From Cylindrospermum sp. FACHB-282 (GTDB lineage: Bacteria; Cyanobacteriota; Cyanobacteriia; Cyanobacteriales; Nostocaceae): DNA of 64,000 nt. The notes beneath the pieces were generated by a model, which did no database searches, was not told the origin of the DNA, and worked only from the letters and a program-made list of their open reading frames with translations. Shown here piece by piece: positions 55,052-64,000 of the stretch (position 1 is its first letter; the number at the start of each line of letters is the position of its first letter). The position numbers were made by a program, and so were the translations under genes. The stretch covers positions 62,001-126,000 of the forward strand of contig NZ_JACJRJ010000001.1 of assembly GCF_014697195.1 (NCBI RefSeq). The letters run 5' to 3'.

Positions 55052-57250
55052 TTACACAACAATTTTGATATTGGGAGTTCCAGTTGGAAGCAATGCTGTT
55101 TGAGTGTGTTGCGGTTCTCCAAGGATGATGATCGAGCAGGTGAGTTCCCTAGCTAATTGGCTGATGACATCGCTAATGACTAAGCCTCCAGGGCTTGTTT
55201 TGTTGCGTATAAATGGCAACACCACTAAATCATATAATCGCGCTGCTTGCAAGATTGCTTGGGCTACATTGTCATGGGCGATGATTTGGATTTCTGGTGG
55301 ATTGGACAAAGCTAATTTAGACAGTAATTGGGAGAGATGCGATCGCCTAGCAGCGATTTCATTGGAACTGGTGTGGTGATGTCTTCTCTTGGAGACGCTA
55401 GCCGTTGCCGTAGCAGATCCTCTAGCCATACGACCAGCTTCGCTAACCCACACGTTCAGCACCGTAACTTGAGCTTGATTGGCCTCAGCCAGCATTTGGG
55501 CAAATAGCACAGGCTGTAGGGCGGGTGCGATTAAGTTTTCCAGGGGTACGAGGATACGCTGAATTTTTTTCGGTGATTCCACCAGACGTGTCACCGCTAC
55601 TGGACAATGAGATGCCCAAAGAACACTATCAATAACATTGCCAAATAGACGCGCTCGCAATCCAGTACGGTTACCCCAACCCATCAGAATTAAACTCGCC
55701 TTTTGTTCGCGAGCTGCTCTGCTAATTCCGGGAGCGAAGGCATCATCGATTCGCAGCAATGGTTCTGTCGTCACGCCCAAACCTCGACTCTGGGCGCTGG
55801 CTTTTGCCAGTAACTGCTCACTCCGTTGCAGAGAAACTGCTAACCGGGGTGCATCCATTTGAGCAGCAGCAGGTGCGATCGCTAGGGGAACAATTCTACC
55901 ATTGCACTGACGCGCCAATAATGCCGCCATTTCAATCAAATACTGCTGAGTCTGGGGATTATAGACGGGTACGACTATAGTAAAAGTACTATTTGCTCCC
56001 TCTGGGTTCTGGTCAGAAAGGGCGATTAGCCCTGGCTCCTCGGCTAGGGAATTCATCAAACCCCCAGCTACCCGACTAGTAATCAAAGGCCCCAAAGTTG
56101 ATGTTACAAGCATTAAAATAATCACACTATTTAATACTTCTGGTGGTAGCAATCCAACCCGATGTCCCACTAAAGTTGCGGCTAATGTTGCACCCACTTG
56201 GGGCATACTAAGCGACCACATCATGAGCATTTCTTGCCAGTTATAGCGGTAAATCACTTTTGCCAACAAAGCTGCAATAAATTTACTGGCAATCAAACCA
56301 ACTACAATGAAGAGTGTTAACTTCATTGTGCCCTGGCTGTTGACAAATGCAGGCAGATCGATGAGCAAACCAATGTCAACAAAGAAAATGGGAATGAACA
56401 GCGCGCTGCCAACAAATACCACTTTTTCTTTAACTGGCCCTTCACCCAGGGTTTCATTCACTGCCAAACCTGCTAAAAAAGCGCCAACAATTTTTTCGAT
56501 CCCAATCAATTGAGCGCCCACAGCAGCCAGGAATAAGGAAAGCAGCACAAATAAAAATTGGTGGGACTCGTCATCTCCAGACCGCCGAAAAAATTCTTTG
56601 CCTGCCCAATCAAAGCCGATCAAAACAACAAAGGCGTAAACAGTTAACCAACCTAATAAGGTGACTAGATTTAGTAAGCTGAATGATCCAGTATGAATAG
56701 CTACACAAATTGCTAATACTAATAGTGCGCTAATGTCAGTAAAAATCGTGGCTCCAATTGTGACAGTCACCGCTTCGCTATTTACCAGTCCCAGGCGACT
56801 AATAATCGGATATGCCAAAAGGGTATGGGAAGCGAATAAAGAGCCAATTAATATTGCAGCAGTCCAGCCAAAGCCAAAAATCCGCCCTACTAAGGTTCCC
56901 ACCACTAAGGGTACACTAAATGTAAAGCTGCCAAACCCCAAGGAACGATTTTTGCGTCGGCGAAATAGTTTGATATCAACTTCTAGTCCGGCTACGAACA
57001 TCAAGTAAACCAACCCAATATCTGATAGCAGGTTCATCACCGGCAAATCAGAATGGAATAAATTCCAACCTGATGGTCCAAGTACTATCCCAGAGAGAAC
57101 CAAACCTACTAATCCTGGTAGTCTTAGCCGCTCAAATAAAATGGGTACAACTAAAATGACCACGAGCAAAATGGCAAAAGGAATAATTGGTTCTTTGGCG
57201 AGAACTTGGGAAATTGGTTCCAAACCAAGAACTTGTGATATGAGTTCCAT
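55052..57250 (-). CDS. CPA2-family cation/proton antiporter with C-terminal universal-stress domains
   Basis: 732 residues from ATG 57250 (MELISQVLGLEPIS). The first ~400 residues are a CPA2 (KefB/Nap-like) membrane domain with about 12 helices: VVPILFERLRLPGLVGLVLS, GLVYLMFVAGLEVD and LIGIEKIVGAFLAGLAVNET. The last ~320 residues contain two universal stress protein-like domains (TIVVPVYNPQTQQYLIEMAA and RILVPLENLIAPALQPVLFA), separated by GNVIDSVLWASHCPVAVTRL. It should exchange Na+ or K+ for protons; the USP domains suggest nucleotide-sensing control. Monocistronic. Confidence 0.9.
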   Translation of the reverse strand: MELISQVLGLEPISQVLAKEPIIPFAILLVVILVVPILFERLRLPGLVGLVLSGIVLGPSGWNLFHSDLPVMNLLSDIGLVYLMFVAGLEVDIKLFRRRKNRSLGFGSFTFSVPLVVGTLVGRIFGFGWTAAILIGSLFASHTLLAYPIISRLGLVNSEAVTVTIGATIFTDISALLVLAICVAIHTGSFSLLNLVTLLGWLTVYAFVVLIGFDWAGKEFFRRSGDDESHQFLFVLLSLFLAAVGAQLIGIEKIVGAFLAGLAVNETLGEGPVKEKVVFVGSALFIPIFFVDIGLLIDLPAFVNSQGTMKLTLFIVVGLIASKFIAALLAKVIYRYNWQEMLMMWSLSMPQVGATLAATLVGHRVGLLPPEVLNSVIILMLVTSTLGPLITSRVAGGLMNSLAEEPGLIALSDQNPEGANSTFTIVVPVYNPQTQQYLIEMAALLARQCNGRIVPLAIAPAAAQMDAPRLAVSLQRSEQLLAKASAQSRGLGVTTEPLLRIDDAFAPGISRAAREQKASLILMGWGNRTGLRARLFGNVIDSVLWASHCPVAVTRLVESPKKIQRILVPLENLIAPALQPVLFAQMLAEANQAQVTVLNVWVSEAGRMARGSATATASVSKRRHHHTSSNEIAARRSHLSQLLSKLALSNPPEIQIIAHDNVAQAILQAARLYDLVVLPFIRNKTSPGGLVISDVISQLARELTCSIIILGEPQHTQTALLPTGTPNIKIVV

Positions 57251-57598
57251 AGGTAGGACGGTTAAGGGGGCGATGGTGGGTCTGCGATGTTTAAACCTCT
57301 GTCGATACTGAATCCACAATGTTCTTAGTCAAACAATCTTTCATCTAAAAGATAGTGTTTTTTCCGCAGTGGGAACAAGTATGAGAACTTGGGAACCATC
57401 TGTCAACAACTACAAGCTTAGATATGTAAAGTTCAGACTTAACTGCAAAAATCCAATATCCGCACTGCATCCCATTATCTATTCATCCCAGAAGACGTGA
57501 TAAGAAATGATCAGGAATTTTGTGATAGTTAGTGACCCTGAACAAAACTAAAAAATATAAATTTACACTATCTAGGCAGTTGTCTCAAAGCTAACTAC
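57251..57598. other. Intergenic region, nothing recognised
   Basis: 348 bp between the HAS-barrel-like gene (3' end) and the antiporter (5' end). No gene; a weak AACTTGGGAA-type repeat near 57390. Confidence 0.4.
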
Positions 57599-58264
57599 CT
57601 ATGGGTGGATTTGACTCAAAATAAATCGTAAGCGATCATAATCGTCTTTCAGCAGCACACTTAGGTTACGTCCAGCTTTGATCAGCCATTGTCGGTCGGC
57701 TTTGCGTAACTGGTACACGAATCGAATAGCAGCTGCGGCTAAAGACTCTACAGGGGCGCCATTGATCAAAAGTATTGTCCGCAAAAAATCTAGCTCTTCG
57801 GTGAACTTAATTATCGCTTCTGGTTCGCACCGATAAACAGCTTGATGTATTTGTGGAGGACGGGGTGGTAGATACTGATATACCCTTCCGTTATAACCTA
57901 TATTATGGGTTGGCTGCTCAAAGCCGACGATCGCCGCACGGAATTCAGTTTTGAGCATGGCAAAAATTTGGGGTTGTTCCTCGCGCAAGTTTTGCAAAGA
58001 CAACCCCAAGGCCCTTGCCCGGTGTACAGAGTCTATGGGCGTGGTCGTGGCATAATACACCACAGCATAAACCTGATTGCCTGACTCTTCATCCACAGAA
58101 CAGACCCAACTACCAAAAGGTGGCATGGGGGGAAAAGTCAAGTCGTCCGGTTCCAAACATTGTGCCAAAAATTCGGTAGTAGTGGTCTCGATCACCTCCG
58201 CAATATGGTTAGGTTGGCGATCGCCAGTAGCAAACTGTGGCAAGGGAAGGCGCATAGTCGTCAT
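57599..58264 (-). CDS. HAS-barrel-like protein of cyanobacteria
   Basis: 221 residues, MTTMRLPLPQFATGDRQPNH. The first ~100 residues (FGSWVCSVDEESGNQVYAVV, then THNIGYNGRVYQYLPPRPPQ) look like a HAS-barrel, a beta-barrel often next to HerA-type ATPases. The second half is helical (LDFLRTILLINGAPVESLAA, LRKADRQWLIKAGRNLSVLL). No ATPase is adjacent. It sits directly upstream of ndhS on the same strand. Function unknown. Confidence 0.7.
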   Translation of the reverse strand: MTTMRLPLPQFATGDRQPNHIAEVIETTTTEFLAQCLEPDDLTFPPMPPFGSWVCSVDEESGNQVYAVVYYATTTPIDSVHRARALGLSLQNLREEQPQIFAMLKTEFRAAIVGFEQPTHNIGYNGRVYQYLPPRPPQIHQAVYRCEPEAIIKFTEELDFLRTILLINGAPVESLAAAAIRFVYQLRKADRQWLIKAGRNLSVLLKDDYDRLRFILSQIHP

Positions 58265-58344
58265 TAGTCCTTAGTTATGAGTCATTAGTCAATAGCCAAT
58301 AGTCTTTTACTAATGATCAATGACCAATGACTAATGACTAGTAA
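58265..58344. repeat. Irregular heptamer repeats between ndhS and HAS-barrel genes
   Basis: Units of the CATTAGT/TGACTAA type (TCATTAGTC, CAATGACTAATGACTAG) fill this 80-bp gap on both orientations, as at 22341. Typical of heterocyst-forming cyanobacteria. Confidence 0.7.
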
Positions 58345-58539
58345 TTATTTCCCTTTTTTCTTTCCTGTGGTCTCTACGAGTTCTAACTCTGGTAGACGAA
58401 AGGTAACTAATTTATCCCAGTTACCACCTTCAAATAGCACGGCTATCTTACCATCACTCACCCGTTGCACGAGTCCTTCGTACCGATAATAGATATCTGC
58501 AGCATTCTTAACGCGAACAGTTGCTCCAGGCAGGATCAT
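58345..58539 (-). CDS. ndhS: NAD(P)H dehydrogenase subunit NdhS
   Basis: 64 residues. [20 protein letters not shown] followed by [19 protein letters not shown] and [17 protein letters not shown] is the SH3-like NdhS fold. NdhS forms part of the ferredoxin-binding site of the cyanobacterial NDH-1 complex, which supports cyclic electron flow and respiration in the thylakoid membrane. The end is basic (GKKKGK). It is not near other ndh genes. Confidence 0.93.
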   Translation of the reverse strand: MILPGATVRVKNAADIYYRYEGLVQRVSDGKIAVLFEGGNWDKLVTFRLPELELVETTGKKKGK

Positions 58540-58704
58540 GTTTTTACCCTCGCTTATTTCCTTTTCTTAGCTTAATACTTGTTAGTTGTTAGTTGTCAAA
58601 TTACTAATGATCAAAGCCGCTTCGCTCCAATTATAAATTCAAAATTAAAAAAGAAGAATTTAATTGACCGCGAAGCGACTGATCACTGACCACTGACTAC
58701 TGAC

Positions 58705-60021
58705 TCAAGAATAATACTTCTGCCGTTGGCGAAAATTGGCTACAGATTCCACTATTCCTAAAGCAATAAAGTTGGTTAGCATGGCAGAACGCCCATAACT
58801 CATCCAAGGTAGGGGAATTCCCGCCACAGGAGCTAAACCAACAGTCATACCAACGTTAACAATCAGTTGAAATACGATCATTGACAAAACACCAATAGCC
58901 AATAGGGAGCCAAAGTTATCTTTAGCAGTTTGGGCGATATGCAACAGGCGGAAGCAAATTAAACAAAAGACAAACAGTAGTAACAAACAACCAAGAAAAC
59001 CGAATTCTTCGCCTACTGCCGAAAAAATAAAGTCTGTATGTTGCTCAGGCACAAAATTAAGTTGGGTCATCGGTCCTTTGAAAAGACCCCATCCCCAAAT
59101 TTCACCTGCACCAATGGCAATACGAGATTGGTGTTGGTGATACCCAGCACCCAGCAGGTCGTGTCCAGGGCGAAGAAATACAGTTAGTCGGTCTTTTTGA
59201 TATTCTCTCAAAATATGGTTCCAGGCGAAGATGCCTAATTCTCCACCCAGCATGTTGAGCAGCCATGCACCGATGCTACTAATGCCAAATCGCTGCCAAG
59301 GGAGGGTTCGCCAGCCTACAATAGCCATAGCGACTGACCAAGCTAACCCTAAGACGCCGAAAGATAGTTGCTCGAATACAATTAGTGGCTCTGATAAGGG
59401 CCAAGATGTACCAAACAAAATGGCAGCAACGATAGGAGAAATTAAAAGTATCAACCAGCCTGGGTTGGCATTTGCCCAGTACAACATTCCTAAGACAATC
59501 GCCCCAAATACTAGTGAGGTTGCCAAATCAGGCTGAATAAATACCAATCCCCAAGGTAGGGCGGTGAATGCCAAAGCACGGAAAAAGTTGGGTAGGGTAG
59601 CAGCGGTACGTCGATGTAATAAAGCTGCTAGGGTGATAATTATCCCTACTTTCGCAAATTCTGAGGGTTGCACATTGAAGCCTGCGATGCTGATCCACCG
59701 CTGTGCCCCTTTAGCGCTAGTCCCAGCTATCATCACGGCGATCAGGCTGAAGTTTGTCAGGACATAAGTTACCCAGTGCCACTGAAGCAGGAATTCGTAA
59801 CGGCTGCGAGCCAAAAATAATGAGATCAATATGCCAATACCAGCTACGAGCCAGTGCCACCACCAATCGGCTACTGGCTGCTTCAATTCTGTACTCAGGA
59901 TCATAATGCCGCCAAAGATACTGACAGCGACAGGCAAACAAAATAGCAGCCAATCTACTTGTTGCCAGGGATTGACCCCATATTTCCAGCGAATTTTGGG
60001 GAGCGAACGTTTTAACAACAT
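58705..60021 (-). CDS. rodA: Rod-shape-determining SEDS protein RodA
   Basis: 438 residues, multi-spanning. GTSAKGAQRWISIAGFNVQPSEFAK is split here as GAQRWISIAGFNVQPSEFAK, the SEDS hallmark; also FIFSAVGEEFGFLGCLLLLF and GIPLPWMSYGRSAMLTNF. SEDS proteins are peptidoglycan glycosyltransferases working with a class B PBP in the elongation complex. It follows the mrp gene on the same strand with a 96-bp gap. Rod-type assignment over FtsW rests on the PQ/PWMSYG pattern and is fairly certain. Confidence 0.94.
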   Translation of the reverse strand: MLLKRSLPKIRWKYGVNPWQQVDWLLFCLPVAVSIFGGIMILSTELKQPVADWWWHWLVAGIGILISLFLARSRYEFLLQWHWVTYVLTNFSLIAVMIAGTSAKGAQRWISIAGFNVQPSEFAKVGIIITLAALLHRRTAATLPNFFRALAFTALPWGLVFIQPDLATSLVFGAIVLGMLYWANANPGWLILLISPIVAAILFGTSWPLSEPLIVFEQLSFGVLGLAWSVAMAIVGWRTLPWQRFGISSIGAWLLNMLGGELGIFAWNHILREYQKDRLTVFLRPGHDLLGAGYHQHQSRIAIGAGEIWGWGLFKGPMTQLNFVPEQHTDFIFSAVGEEFGFLGCLLLLFVFCLICFRLLHIAQTAKDNFGSLLAIGVLSMIVFQLIVNVGMTVGLAPVAGIPLPWMSYGRSAMLTNFIALGIVESVANFRQRQKYYS

Positions 60022-60117
60022 TGTGTGAGTTTAGACAATATCTTTTAAATTTTCAATTTAGCTAAAAATCTGTATTCCTAGGCTACGGCCCAGGAAACAG
60101 GCAACAACTAAAATCTC

Positions 60118-61188
60118 TTATGTCAGAGCCGCAACTGATACTTTACCAGCGATGGCGAAGGCGATCGCTTTTAATGCTTTTGCCGAAGCTGAATCTGGAT
60201 CAGCAACGACTATTGGCACGCCACTGTCACCGCCAACTCTTGTGGAAATCTCTAGCGGCACACACCCCAACAGCGGCACTCCCAACTCAGCTGCTGTTTT
60301 CTCGCCACCACCAGAACCAAAGATGTCATACTGCTTATCCGGCATATCTGGGGGAATAAAATAGCTCATATTTTCTACTATTCCCAATACCGGAACCTTC
60401 ATCTGTTGAAACATTCGCAATCCCTTACGAGAATCTAACAGTGCTACAGTTTGTGGTGTGGTGACAATTACCGCTCCTGCCATCGGTACTGCTTGAGTTA
60501 AAGTTAACTGAGCATCTCCGGTTCCCGGTGGCATATCGACGATCAAATAGTCCAGTTCTCCCCATTCCACTTGATAGAGAAACTGGCGAATCACTCCATT
60601 GAGCATTGGCCCACGCCAAACCACTGGCTGGTCTGGGTCAATCAAAAAGCCCATTGAAACTAATTTGACGCCATGATTAAAAGCAGGTTCTAAAACATCT
60701 CCTTTTTCAGTTGGACGCACAATAATCTGGGCATCAGCTAGTCCCATCATGGTTGGGTCGTTGGGCCCGTAAATGTCAGCATCCAGCAAGCCGACTTTTG
60801 CCCCTGTTTGTGCTAGAGCCACTGCGACATTCACCGCCACCGTGCTTTTACCAACGCCACCTTTACCACTAGATACAGCAATAATATTTTTGACTCCAGA
60901 AATGCCAGTGCGGTCGGGCAAGCTTTTTTGCTGGGGTGTTTCTGCTGTCACTTCTACACTTACATCTGTAACACCTGGCAGCTTTTTAACAGCCCTCTGG
61001 CAGTCTTCTACGATAAATTCCCGTAAGGGACAAGCGGGAGTGGTCAACACCAAAGTGAAGCTAACTTTGCCACCCTCAATTTTAACGTTGCGAATCATGT
61101 TCAGTTCTACCAGACTTTTGCGGAGTTCTGGATCTTGCACTGGTCGCAACACGTCTAGGACTGATCGGGAATCTAGGACATCGTACAT
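60118..61188 (-). CDS. mrp: Mrp/NBP35 family P-loop ATPase with N-terminal MIP18 domain
   Basis: 356 residues. Residues 1-85 form a MIP18/DUF59 domain (DVLRPVQDPELRKSLVELNM). Then Walker A SSGKGGVGKSTVAVN, LLDADIYGPNDPTMMGL and YLIVDMPPGTGDAQLTL. Such proteins carry or deliver Fe-S clusters. The usual CxxC near the C-terminus is not present (ENMSYFIPPDMPDKQYDIFG), a known cyanobacterial variant, so cluster binding must differ or be absent. Upstream of rodA on the same strand. Confidence 0.92.
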   Translation of the reverse strand: MYDVLDSRSVLDVLRPVQDPELRKSLVELNMIRNVKIEGGKVSFTLVLTTPACPLREFIVEDCQRAVKKLPGVTDVSVEVTAETPQQKSLPDRTGISGVKNIIAVSSGKGGVGKSTVAVNVAVALAQTGAKVGLLDADIYGPNDPTMMGLADAQIIVRPTEKGDVLEPAFNHGVKLVSMGFLIDPDQPVVWRGPMLNGVIRQFLYQVEWGELDYLIVDMPPGTGDAQLTLTQAVPMAGAVIVTTPQTVALLDSRKGLRMFQQMKVPVLGIVENMSYFIPPDMPDKQYDIFGSGGGEKTAAELGVPLLGCVPLEISTRVGGDSGVPIVVADPDSASAKALKAIAFAIAGKVSVAALT

Positions 61189-61334
61189 AGTGTTTTTACC
61201 ATCGCCCCGTAATAATACTTAACAAAATTTCCTCATTACCTACTAGGATCTTAGACTTTCTGATGGCCTAGGGTATTGTACTCAAGAGGTAGAGAAGAAG
61301 AGGTTTCTACTGCCTGCCCCCCAATCCCCAACCC

Positions 61335-61877
61335 CTAATCCCCAGTACCGAAATCCCCAGTAAAGTGTCCCCTATTAAAGAATTTTTTCTTACCTGACAC
61401 CCCTGACAATGGGGCTTTTTCTACAGATTCAACCAAGGAACGTGCCACCCGATCTGCATAAGGACGGGACAACGACCAAATCAGGGGTGATAACCAACCC
61501 CGTAGAGTCACAGAATAAGATAAACAAGTGCCACAAACCGTTGACTCTACCTGGTAAGTCACCCGTTCCTCGACGCCTGGAATTGCCAGCACGCGGATAC
61601 TCAGCATCTCTTTGGGATTCACACGCTCCACAAAAATCTGGATGGGAATCGGCCAAAAGCGTGTTACTGCCTGGAAAATTAATCCGGGTTTCGGTACTAA
61701 TCCGTAGGGGACGTTGGTACTTTTAAGTAGTGGATGCCAGGAAACGTCTGTTAAGTCAACAACCTTTTGCCAGAGTTCATCTGGTGAAGCAGAACTAATC
61801 TCTCGATAGGTTCGCACCAGAGAAGCGCAAAACCGACGACGTTTGCGGTGGATGAATTTTGATAACCAACCTCGCAC
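61335..61877 (-). CDS. SRPBCC-family (polyketide cyclase/START-like) protein
   Basis: 180 residues from a GTG at 61877 that has GGAG about 11 bases upstream. The pattern YREISSASPDELWQKVVDLT, VSWHPLLKSTNVPYGLVPKP and VERVNPKEMLSIRVLAIPGV fits a START-like hydrophobic-cavity fold. The C-terminal GTCLSYSVTLRGWLSPLIWS region includes an amphipathic helix. It may bind a lipid or other hydrophobic ligand. No pathway context. Tail (GHFTGDFGTGD) is variable. Confidence 0.75.
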   Translation of the reverse strand: MRGWLSKFIHRKRRRFCASLVRTYREISSASPDELWQKVVDLTDVSWHPLLKSTNVPYGLVPKPGLIFQAVTRFWPIPIQIFVERVNPKEMLSIRVLAIPGVEERVTYQVESTVCGTCLSYSVTLRGWLSPLIWSLSRPYADRVARSLVESVEKAPLSGVSGKKKFFNRGHFTGDFGTGD

Positions 61878-62596
61878 TGTCCTAATGCTCCTCTTCGCTA
61901 AACTTTTTCTGGCAACTCTGGCATCTACTAGGCAGGTTTTGGGGGATGACGATCATGGCGTATCCCTGACTGCTTTAAGGATTGAAGGTCAATAATCCTT
62001 AATAGACTAATTATTTATAGTCTGGAGTCTGGCACTTATACCAGAATGTTAAGAGCAACAAGTCCAAAAAACTCGGTCAATATACAAGACTATACGCATT
62101 TAAAAAAATGATGGCTACTTAGTATAATACTTAATGCCTGGTTTATCAGATAACTGAAAATTGAGTAACCAATAGATTTTGGCTCAAGAACCGCCAATTT
62201 TGTCCAGGTTTTTCCCAAGGGTCAGTTGATTGGTGGCAACAGAGTATGAGTATCAAAGGAATGGTAAGGTAAGTTAGTTAGATGAGTATTCTATAAATAT
62301 CTAGCTTTGACAGCAGATTGCTTGATATTAAATGCTCAATTTAACGGAGATCATGGTTTTGAGTATTTCTATGAGTATTGCCTGAAGACTGAAAACTAAA
62401 AGCGTTGAAAAATCGACGTTTTTGTAATTTACGGCTAATCACTCTAGTCATGGACATCTATCGTCTAAATGCTTGACAAGTAAGAAAAAAGCAAGTTAGG
62501 CAAACTGTAGCCCTGATTGTTGGCTTTTCTGGCCAATAAATTTTTAAACTAAAAATTTGTGGCTTTCTGGAAATTGTATTTTAGAGTCGGGAATCT
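61878..62596. other. Intergenic region upstream of hemF
   Basis: 719 bp between the divergent SRPBCC and hemF genes. It carries a partial third copy of the hemN-flanking repeat (62186-62221). Otherwise AT-rich with no open frame of coding character. Confidence 0.45.
62186..62221 (+). repeat. Fragment of the ~175-bp dispersed repeat, copy C
   Basis: AAGAACCGCCAATTTTGTCC followed by AGGTTTTTCCCAAGGG matches the right end of copy A (9522-9557) with few differences; the rest of the element is missing. Confidence 0.65.
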
Positions 62597-63643
62597 ATGT
62601 TGACCAAATCACAAACCCCAACTGTAGCAGCAGAATCATCCACGTCTTTACCGCCAAGTGACGCTAAGGCTAGGGTTCGTCAGTTTATGCAACAGCTGCA
62701 AGACGAAATTAGTCAAGGTTTAACAGATGTGGATGGTGTCGGTAAGTTTAAAGAAGATAGTTGGGAACGACCAGAAGGTGGCGGGGGGCGATCGCGCATA
62801 TTACGCGATGGAGCTATCTTTGAACAAGCAGGTGTAGGTTTTTCTGAGGTTTGGGGAGATCATCTGCCGCCTTCAATTTTAGCCCAACGTCCAGATGCAG
62901 CAGGACATAGCTTTTATGTGACGGGCACTTCAATGGTGTTACACCCCCGTAATCCCTATGTACCCACAGTTCATCTGAATTATCGCTATTTTGAAGCGGG
63001 GCCAGTATGGTGGTTTGGCGGCGGTGTGGACTTGACACCCTATTATCCCTTTGCCGAAGATGCAACACATTTACATAAAACACTGAAGCAGGCTTGCGAT
63101 CAACATCACCCAGAGTATTACCCAGTGTTTAAGCGTTGGTGTGATGAATATTTCTATCTTAAGCATCGAAACGAGACACGGGGTGTCGGTGGCCTGTTTT
63201 TTGATTATCAACATAGTCAAAGTGCTTTATATGGTGGCCCCGATCCTCATGGGGTAGCGGCTGCTTACAGTAACGAGGTGGGATCACCAACACCACGCAG
63301 TTGGGAAGAATTATTTGCTTTTGTGCAAGATTGTGGTAGGTCTTTTTTACCAGCATACATACCAATTGTAGAACGGCGACATGGCATGGAATATGGCGAT
63401 CGCCAACGGAACTTTCAACTGTACCGTCGGGGCAGGTATGTAGAATTTAACTTGGTTTATGACCGAGGCACGATTTTTGGATTGCAAACCAACGGACGCA
63501 CAGAATCAATCCTCATGTCTCTCCCACCCTTGGTGCGTTGGGAATACGGCTATCAGCCAGAACCAAATTCCCCCGAAGCTGAGTTGTATGAAACCTTCCT
63601 CAAGCCTCAAGATTGGATAAACTGGGCCCCAGCAGATAAATAG
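62597..63643 (+). CDS. hemF: Oxygen-dependent coproporphyrinogen III oxidase
   Basis: 348 residues. It decarboxylates coproporphyrinogen III with O2. Seen: [20 protein letters not shown] then [16 protein letters not shown] (active-site region), [19 protein letters not shown] and [20 protein letters not shown]. It complements HemN at 9941, giving aerobic and low-oxygen routes. Single gene with a long upstream region. Confidence 0.96.
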   Translation: MLTKSQTPTVAAESSTSLPPSDAKARVRQFMQQLQDEISQGLTDVDGVGKFKEDSWERPEGGGGRSRILRDGAIFEQAGVGFSEVWGDHLPPSILAQRPDAAGHSFYVTGTSMVLHPRNPYVPTVHLNYRYFEAGPVWWFGGGVDLTPYYPFAEDATHLHKTLKQACDQHHPEYYPVFKRWCDEYFYLKHRNETRGVGGLFFDYQHSQSALYGGPDPHGVAAAYSNEVGSPTPRSWEELFAFVQDCGRSFLPAYIPIVERRHGMEYGDRQRNFQLYRRGRYVEFNLVYDRGTIFGLQTNGRTESILMSLPPLVRWEYGYQPEPNSPEAELYETFLKPQDWINWAPADK

Positions 63644-64000
63644 TCAATAGTGTTGAGTAACACTCCAGGAATCAATCTGGAGGAAGTAAGGAAGTTTTAT
63701 CTTAGCTACTTTGCAGATCGATACATGATTTTTCCGGTTGTTTTACTCAGAACTCGCATCTGTAAAATCTGGACTATTTGGGTAAATTGGACTACTAAAG
63801 TAAACACTTAGTTTACAAAGTGACAATTATCGGTTTATCTTGTTCAGTTCAAGCGTCAGCTGAAAAAAATCCTGTTGCTGGTGGTGAGCCAACTAATTTA
63901 CTAATTTACTGGAATGTTTTCCAGTGACGGTAGAATTTAAGAGTGCTATACTAGTGATTATTTTGGCTCACCAATCTAAGTCTATATACAGGGGTAGTTT
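63644..64000. other. Region after hemF to the window end
   Basis: 357 bp without a recognised gene. CTCCAG/CTGGAG (about 63663-63680) and GTAAAC/GTTTAC hairpins near 63801 occur without T-runs. The strand of the next gene is unknown. Confidence 0.4.

Noticed and set aside
60773-61222. 149-residue plus-strand open frame opposite mrp
   Set aside because: Antisense shadow of a highly conserved gene; no ribosome site.
1-64000. tRNA, tmRNA, RNase P, SRP or 6S RNA genes
   Set aside because: No T-loop consensus (GTTCGAATC-type), GAGGAAAGTCC or other signature motifs were found by eye; a covariance-model scan would be decisive.

Overview
The window is chromosomal DNA of a filamentous cyanobacterium of the Nostoc/Anabaena type. 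The case rests on the gene content: oxidative Mg-protoporphyrin cyclase, heme oxygenase, HemN and HemF, Psb34, NdhS, Tic20, an S2 protein with an acidic tail, and a Mrp protein lacking CxxC. It is supported by frequent HIP1 octamers (GCGATCGC), TGACTAA-type heptamer repeats between genes, and many short MITE-like and palindromic repeats. No rRNA, tRNA, CRISPR array or complete transposase gene was seen.

Layout. 0-6 kb: the 3' part of murE, two convergent histidine-kinase-like genes whose catalytic defects are complementary, and a BON lipoprotein. 6-14 kb: a solute-binding protein, then a tetrapyrrole group (acsF-type cyclase divergent from heme oxygenase and hemN) resembling the low-oxygen gene set of other cyanobacteria. 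HemN is bracketed by two copies of a ~175 bp repeat. A GlsB-like membrane protein, a manganese catalase and psb34 follow. 14-25 kb: a TerB-like acidic protein, a STAND NTPase with TPRs, recG, a protein with an expanded Glu-Glu-Val tract, and rpsB-tsf. The rpsB-tsf gap holds a well-formed multibranch RNA fold on the coding strand, and rpsB has a folded leader.

25-36 kb is the accessory heart of the window: an ABC-2 exporter pair, then on the other strand a class II lanthipeptide locus. It has a 118-aa unknown protein, a 94-aa precursor with a three-Cys core, a LanM synthetase, a Nif11-2OG/Fe(II) oxygenase fusion, a heme-oxygenase-like iron oxidase with a duplicated C-terminal module, and a formylglycine-generating-enzyme-like protein lacking one of the two catalytic cysteines. 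A LanM with three candidate oxidative tailoring proteins is the best candidate for an undescribed system. No peptidase-type LanT transporter is present.

36-48 kb is mostly housekeeping: glycosyltransferase, argG, DedA, STAS protein, rpsF, FAH-family protein, Tic20, glyA, WecA/MraY-like transferase, Uma2 nuclease, cinA. 48-51 kb is decayed and repeat-rich: a hicA gene without a start codon, an intact hicB, a second hicA scrap, and a split TerB-like gene. 51-64 kb holds a DUF2993 protein, UDP-glucose dehydrogenase plus UDP-xylose synthase, a CPA2 antiporter with USP domains, a HAS-barrel-like protein, ndhS, rodA, a Mrp ATPase, an SRPBCC protein and aerobic hemF.

All family calls come from reading the sequence; no database search was run. 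Start sites were often moved downstream of the longest open frame where an ATG with a Shine-Dalgarno-like sequence or a typical family N-terminus supports it.
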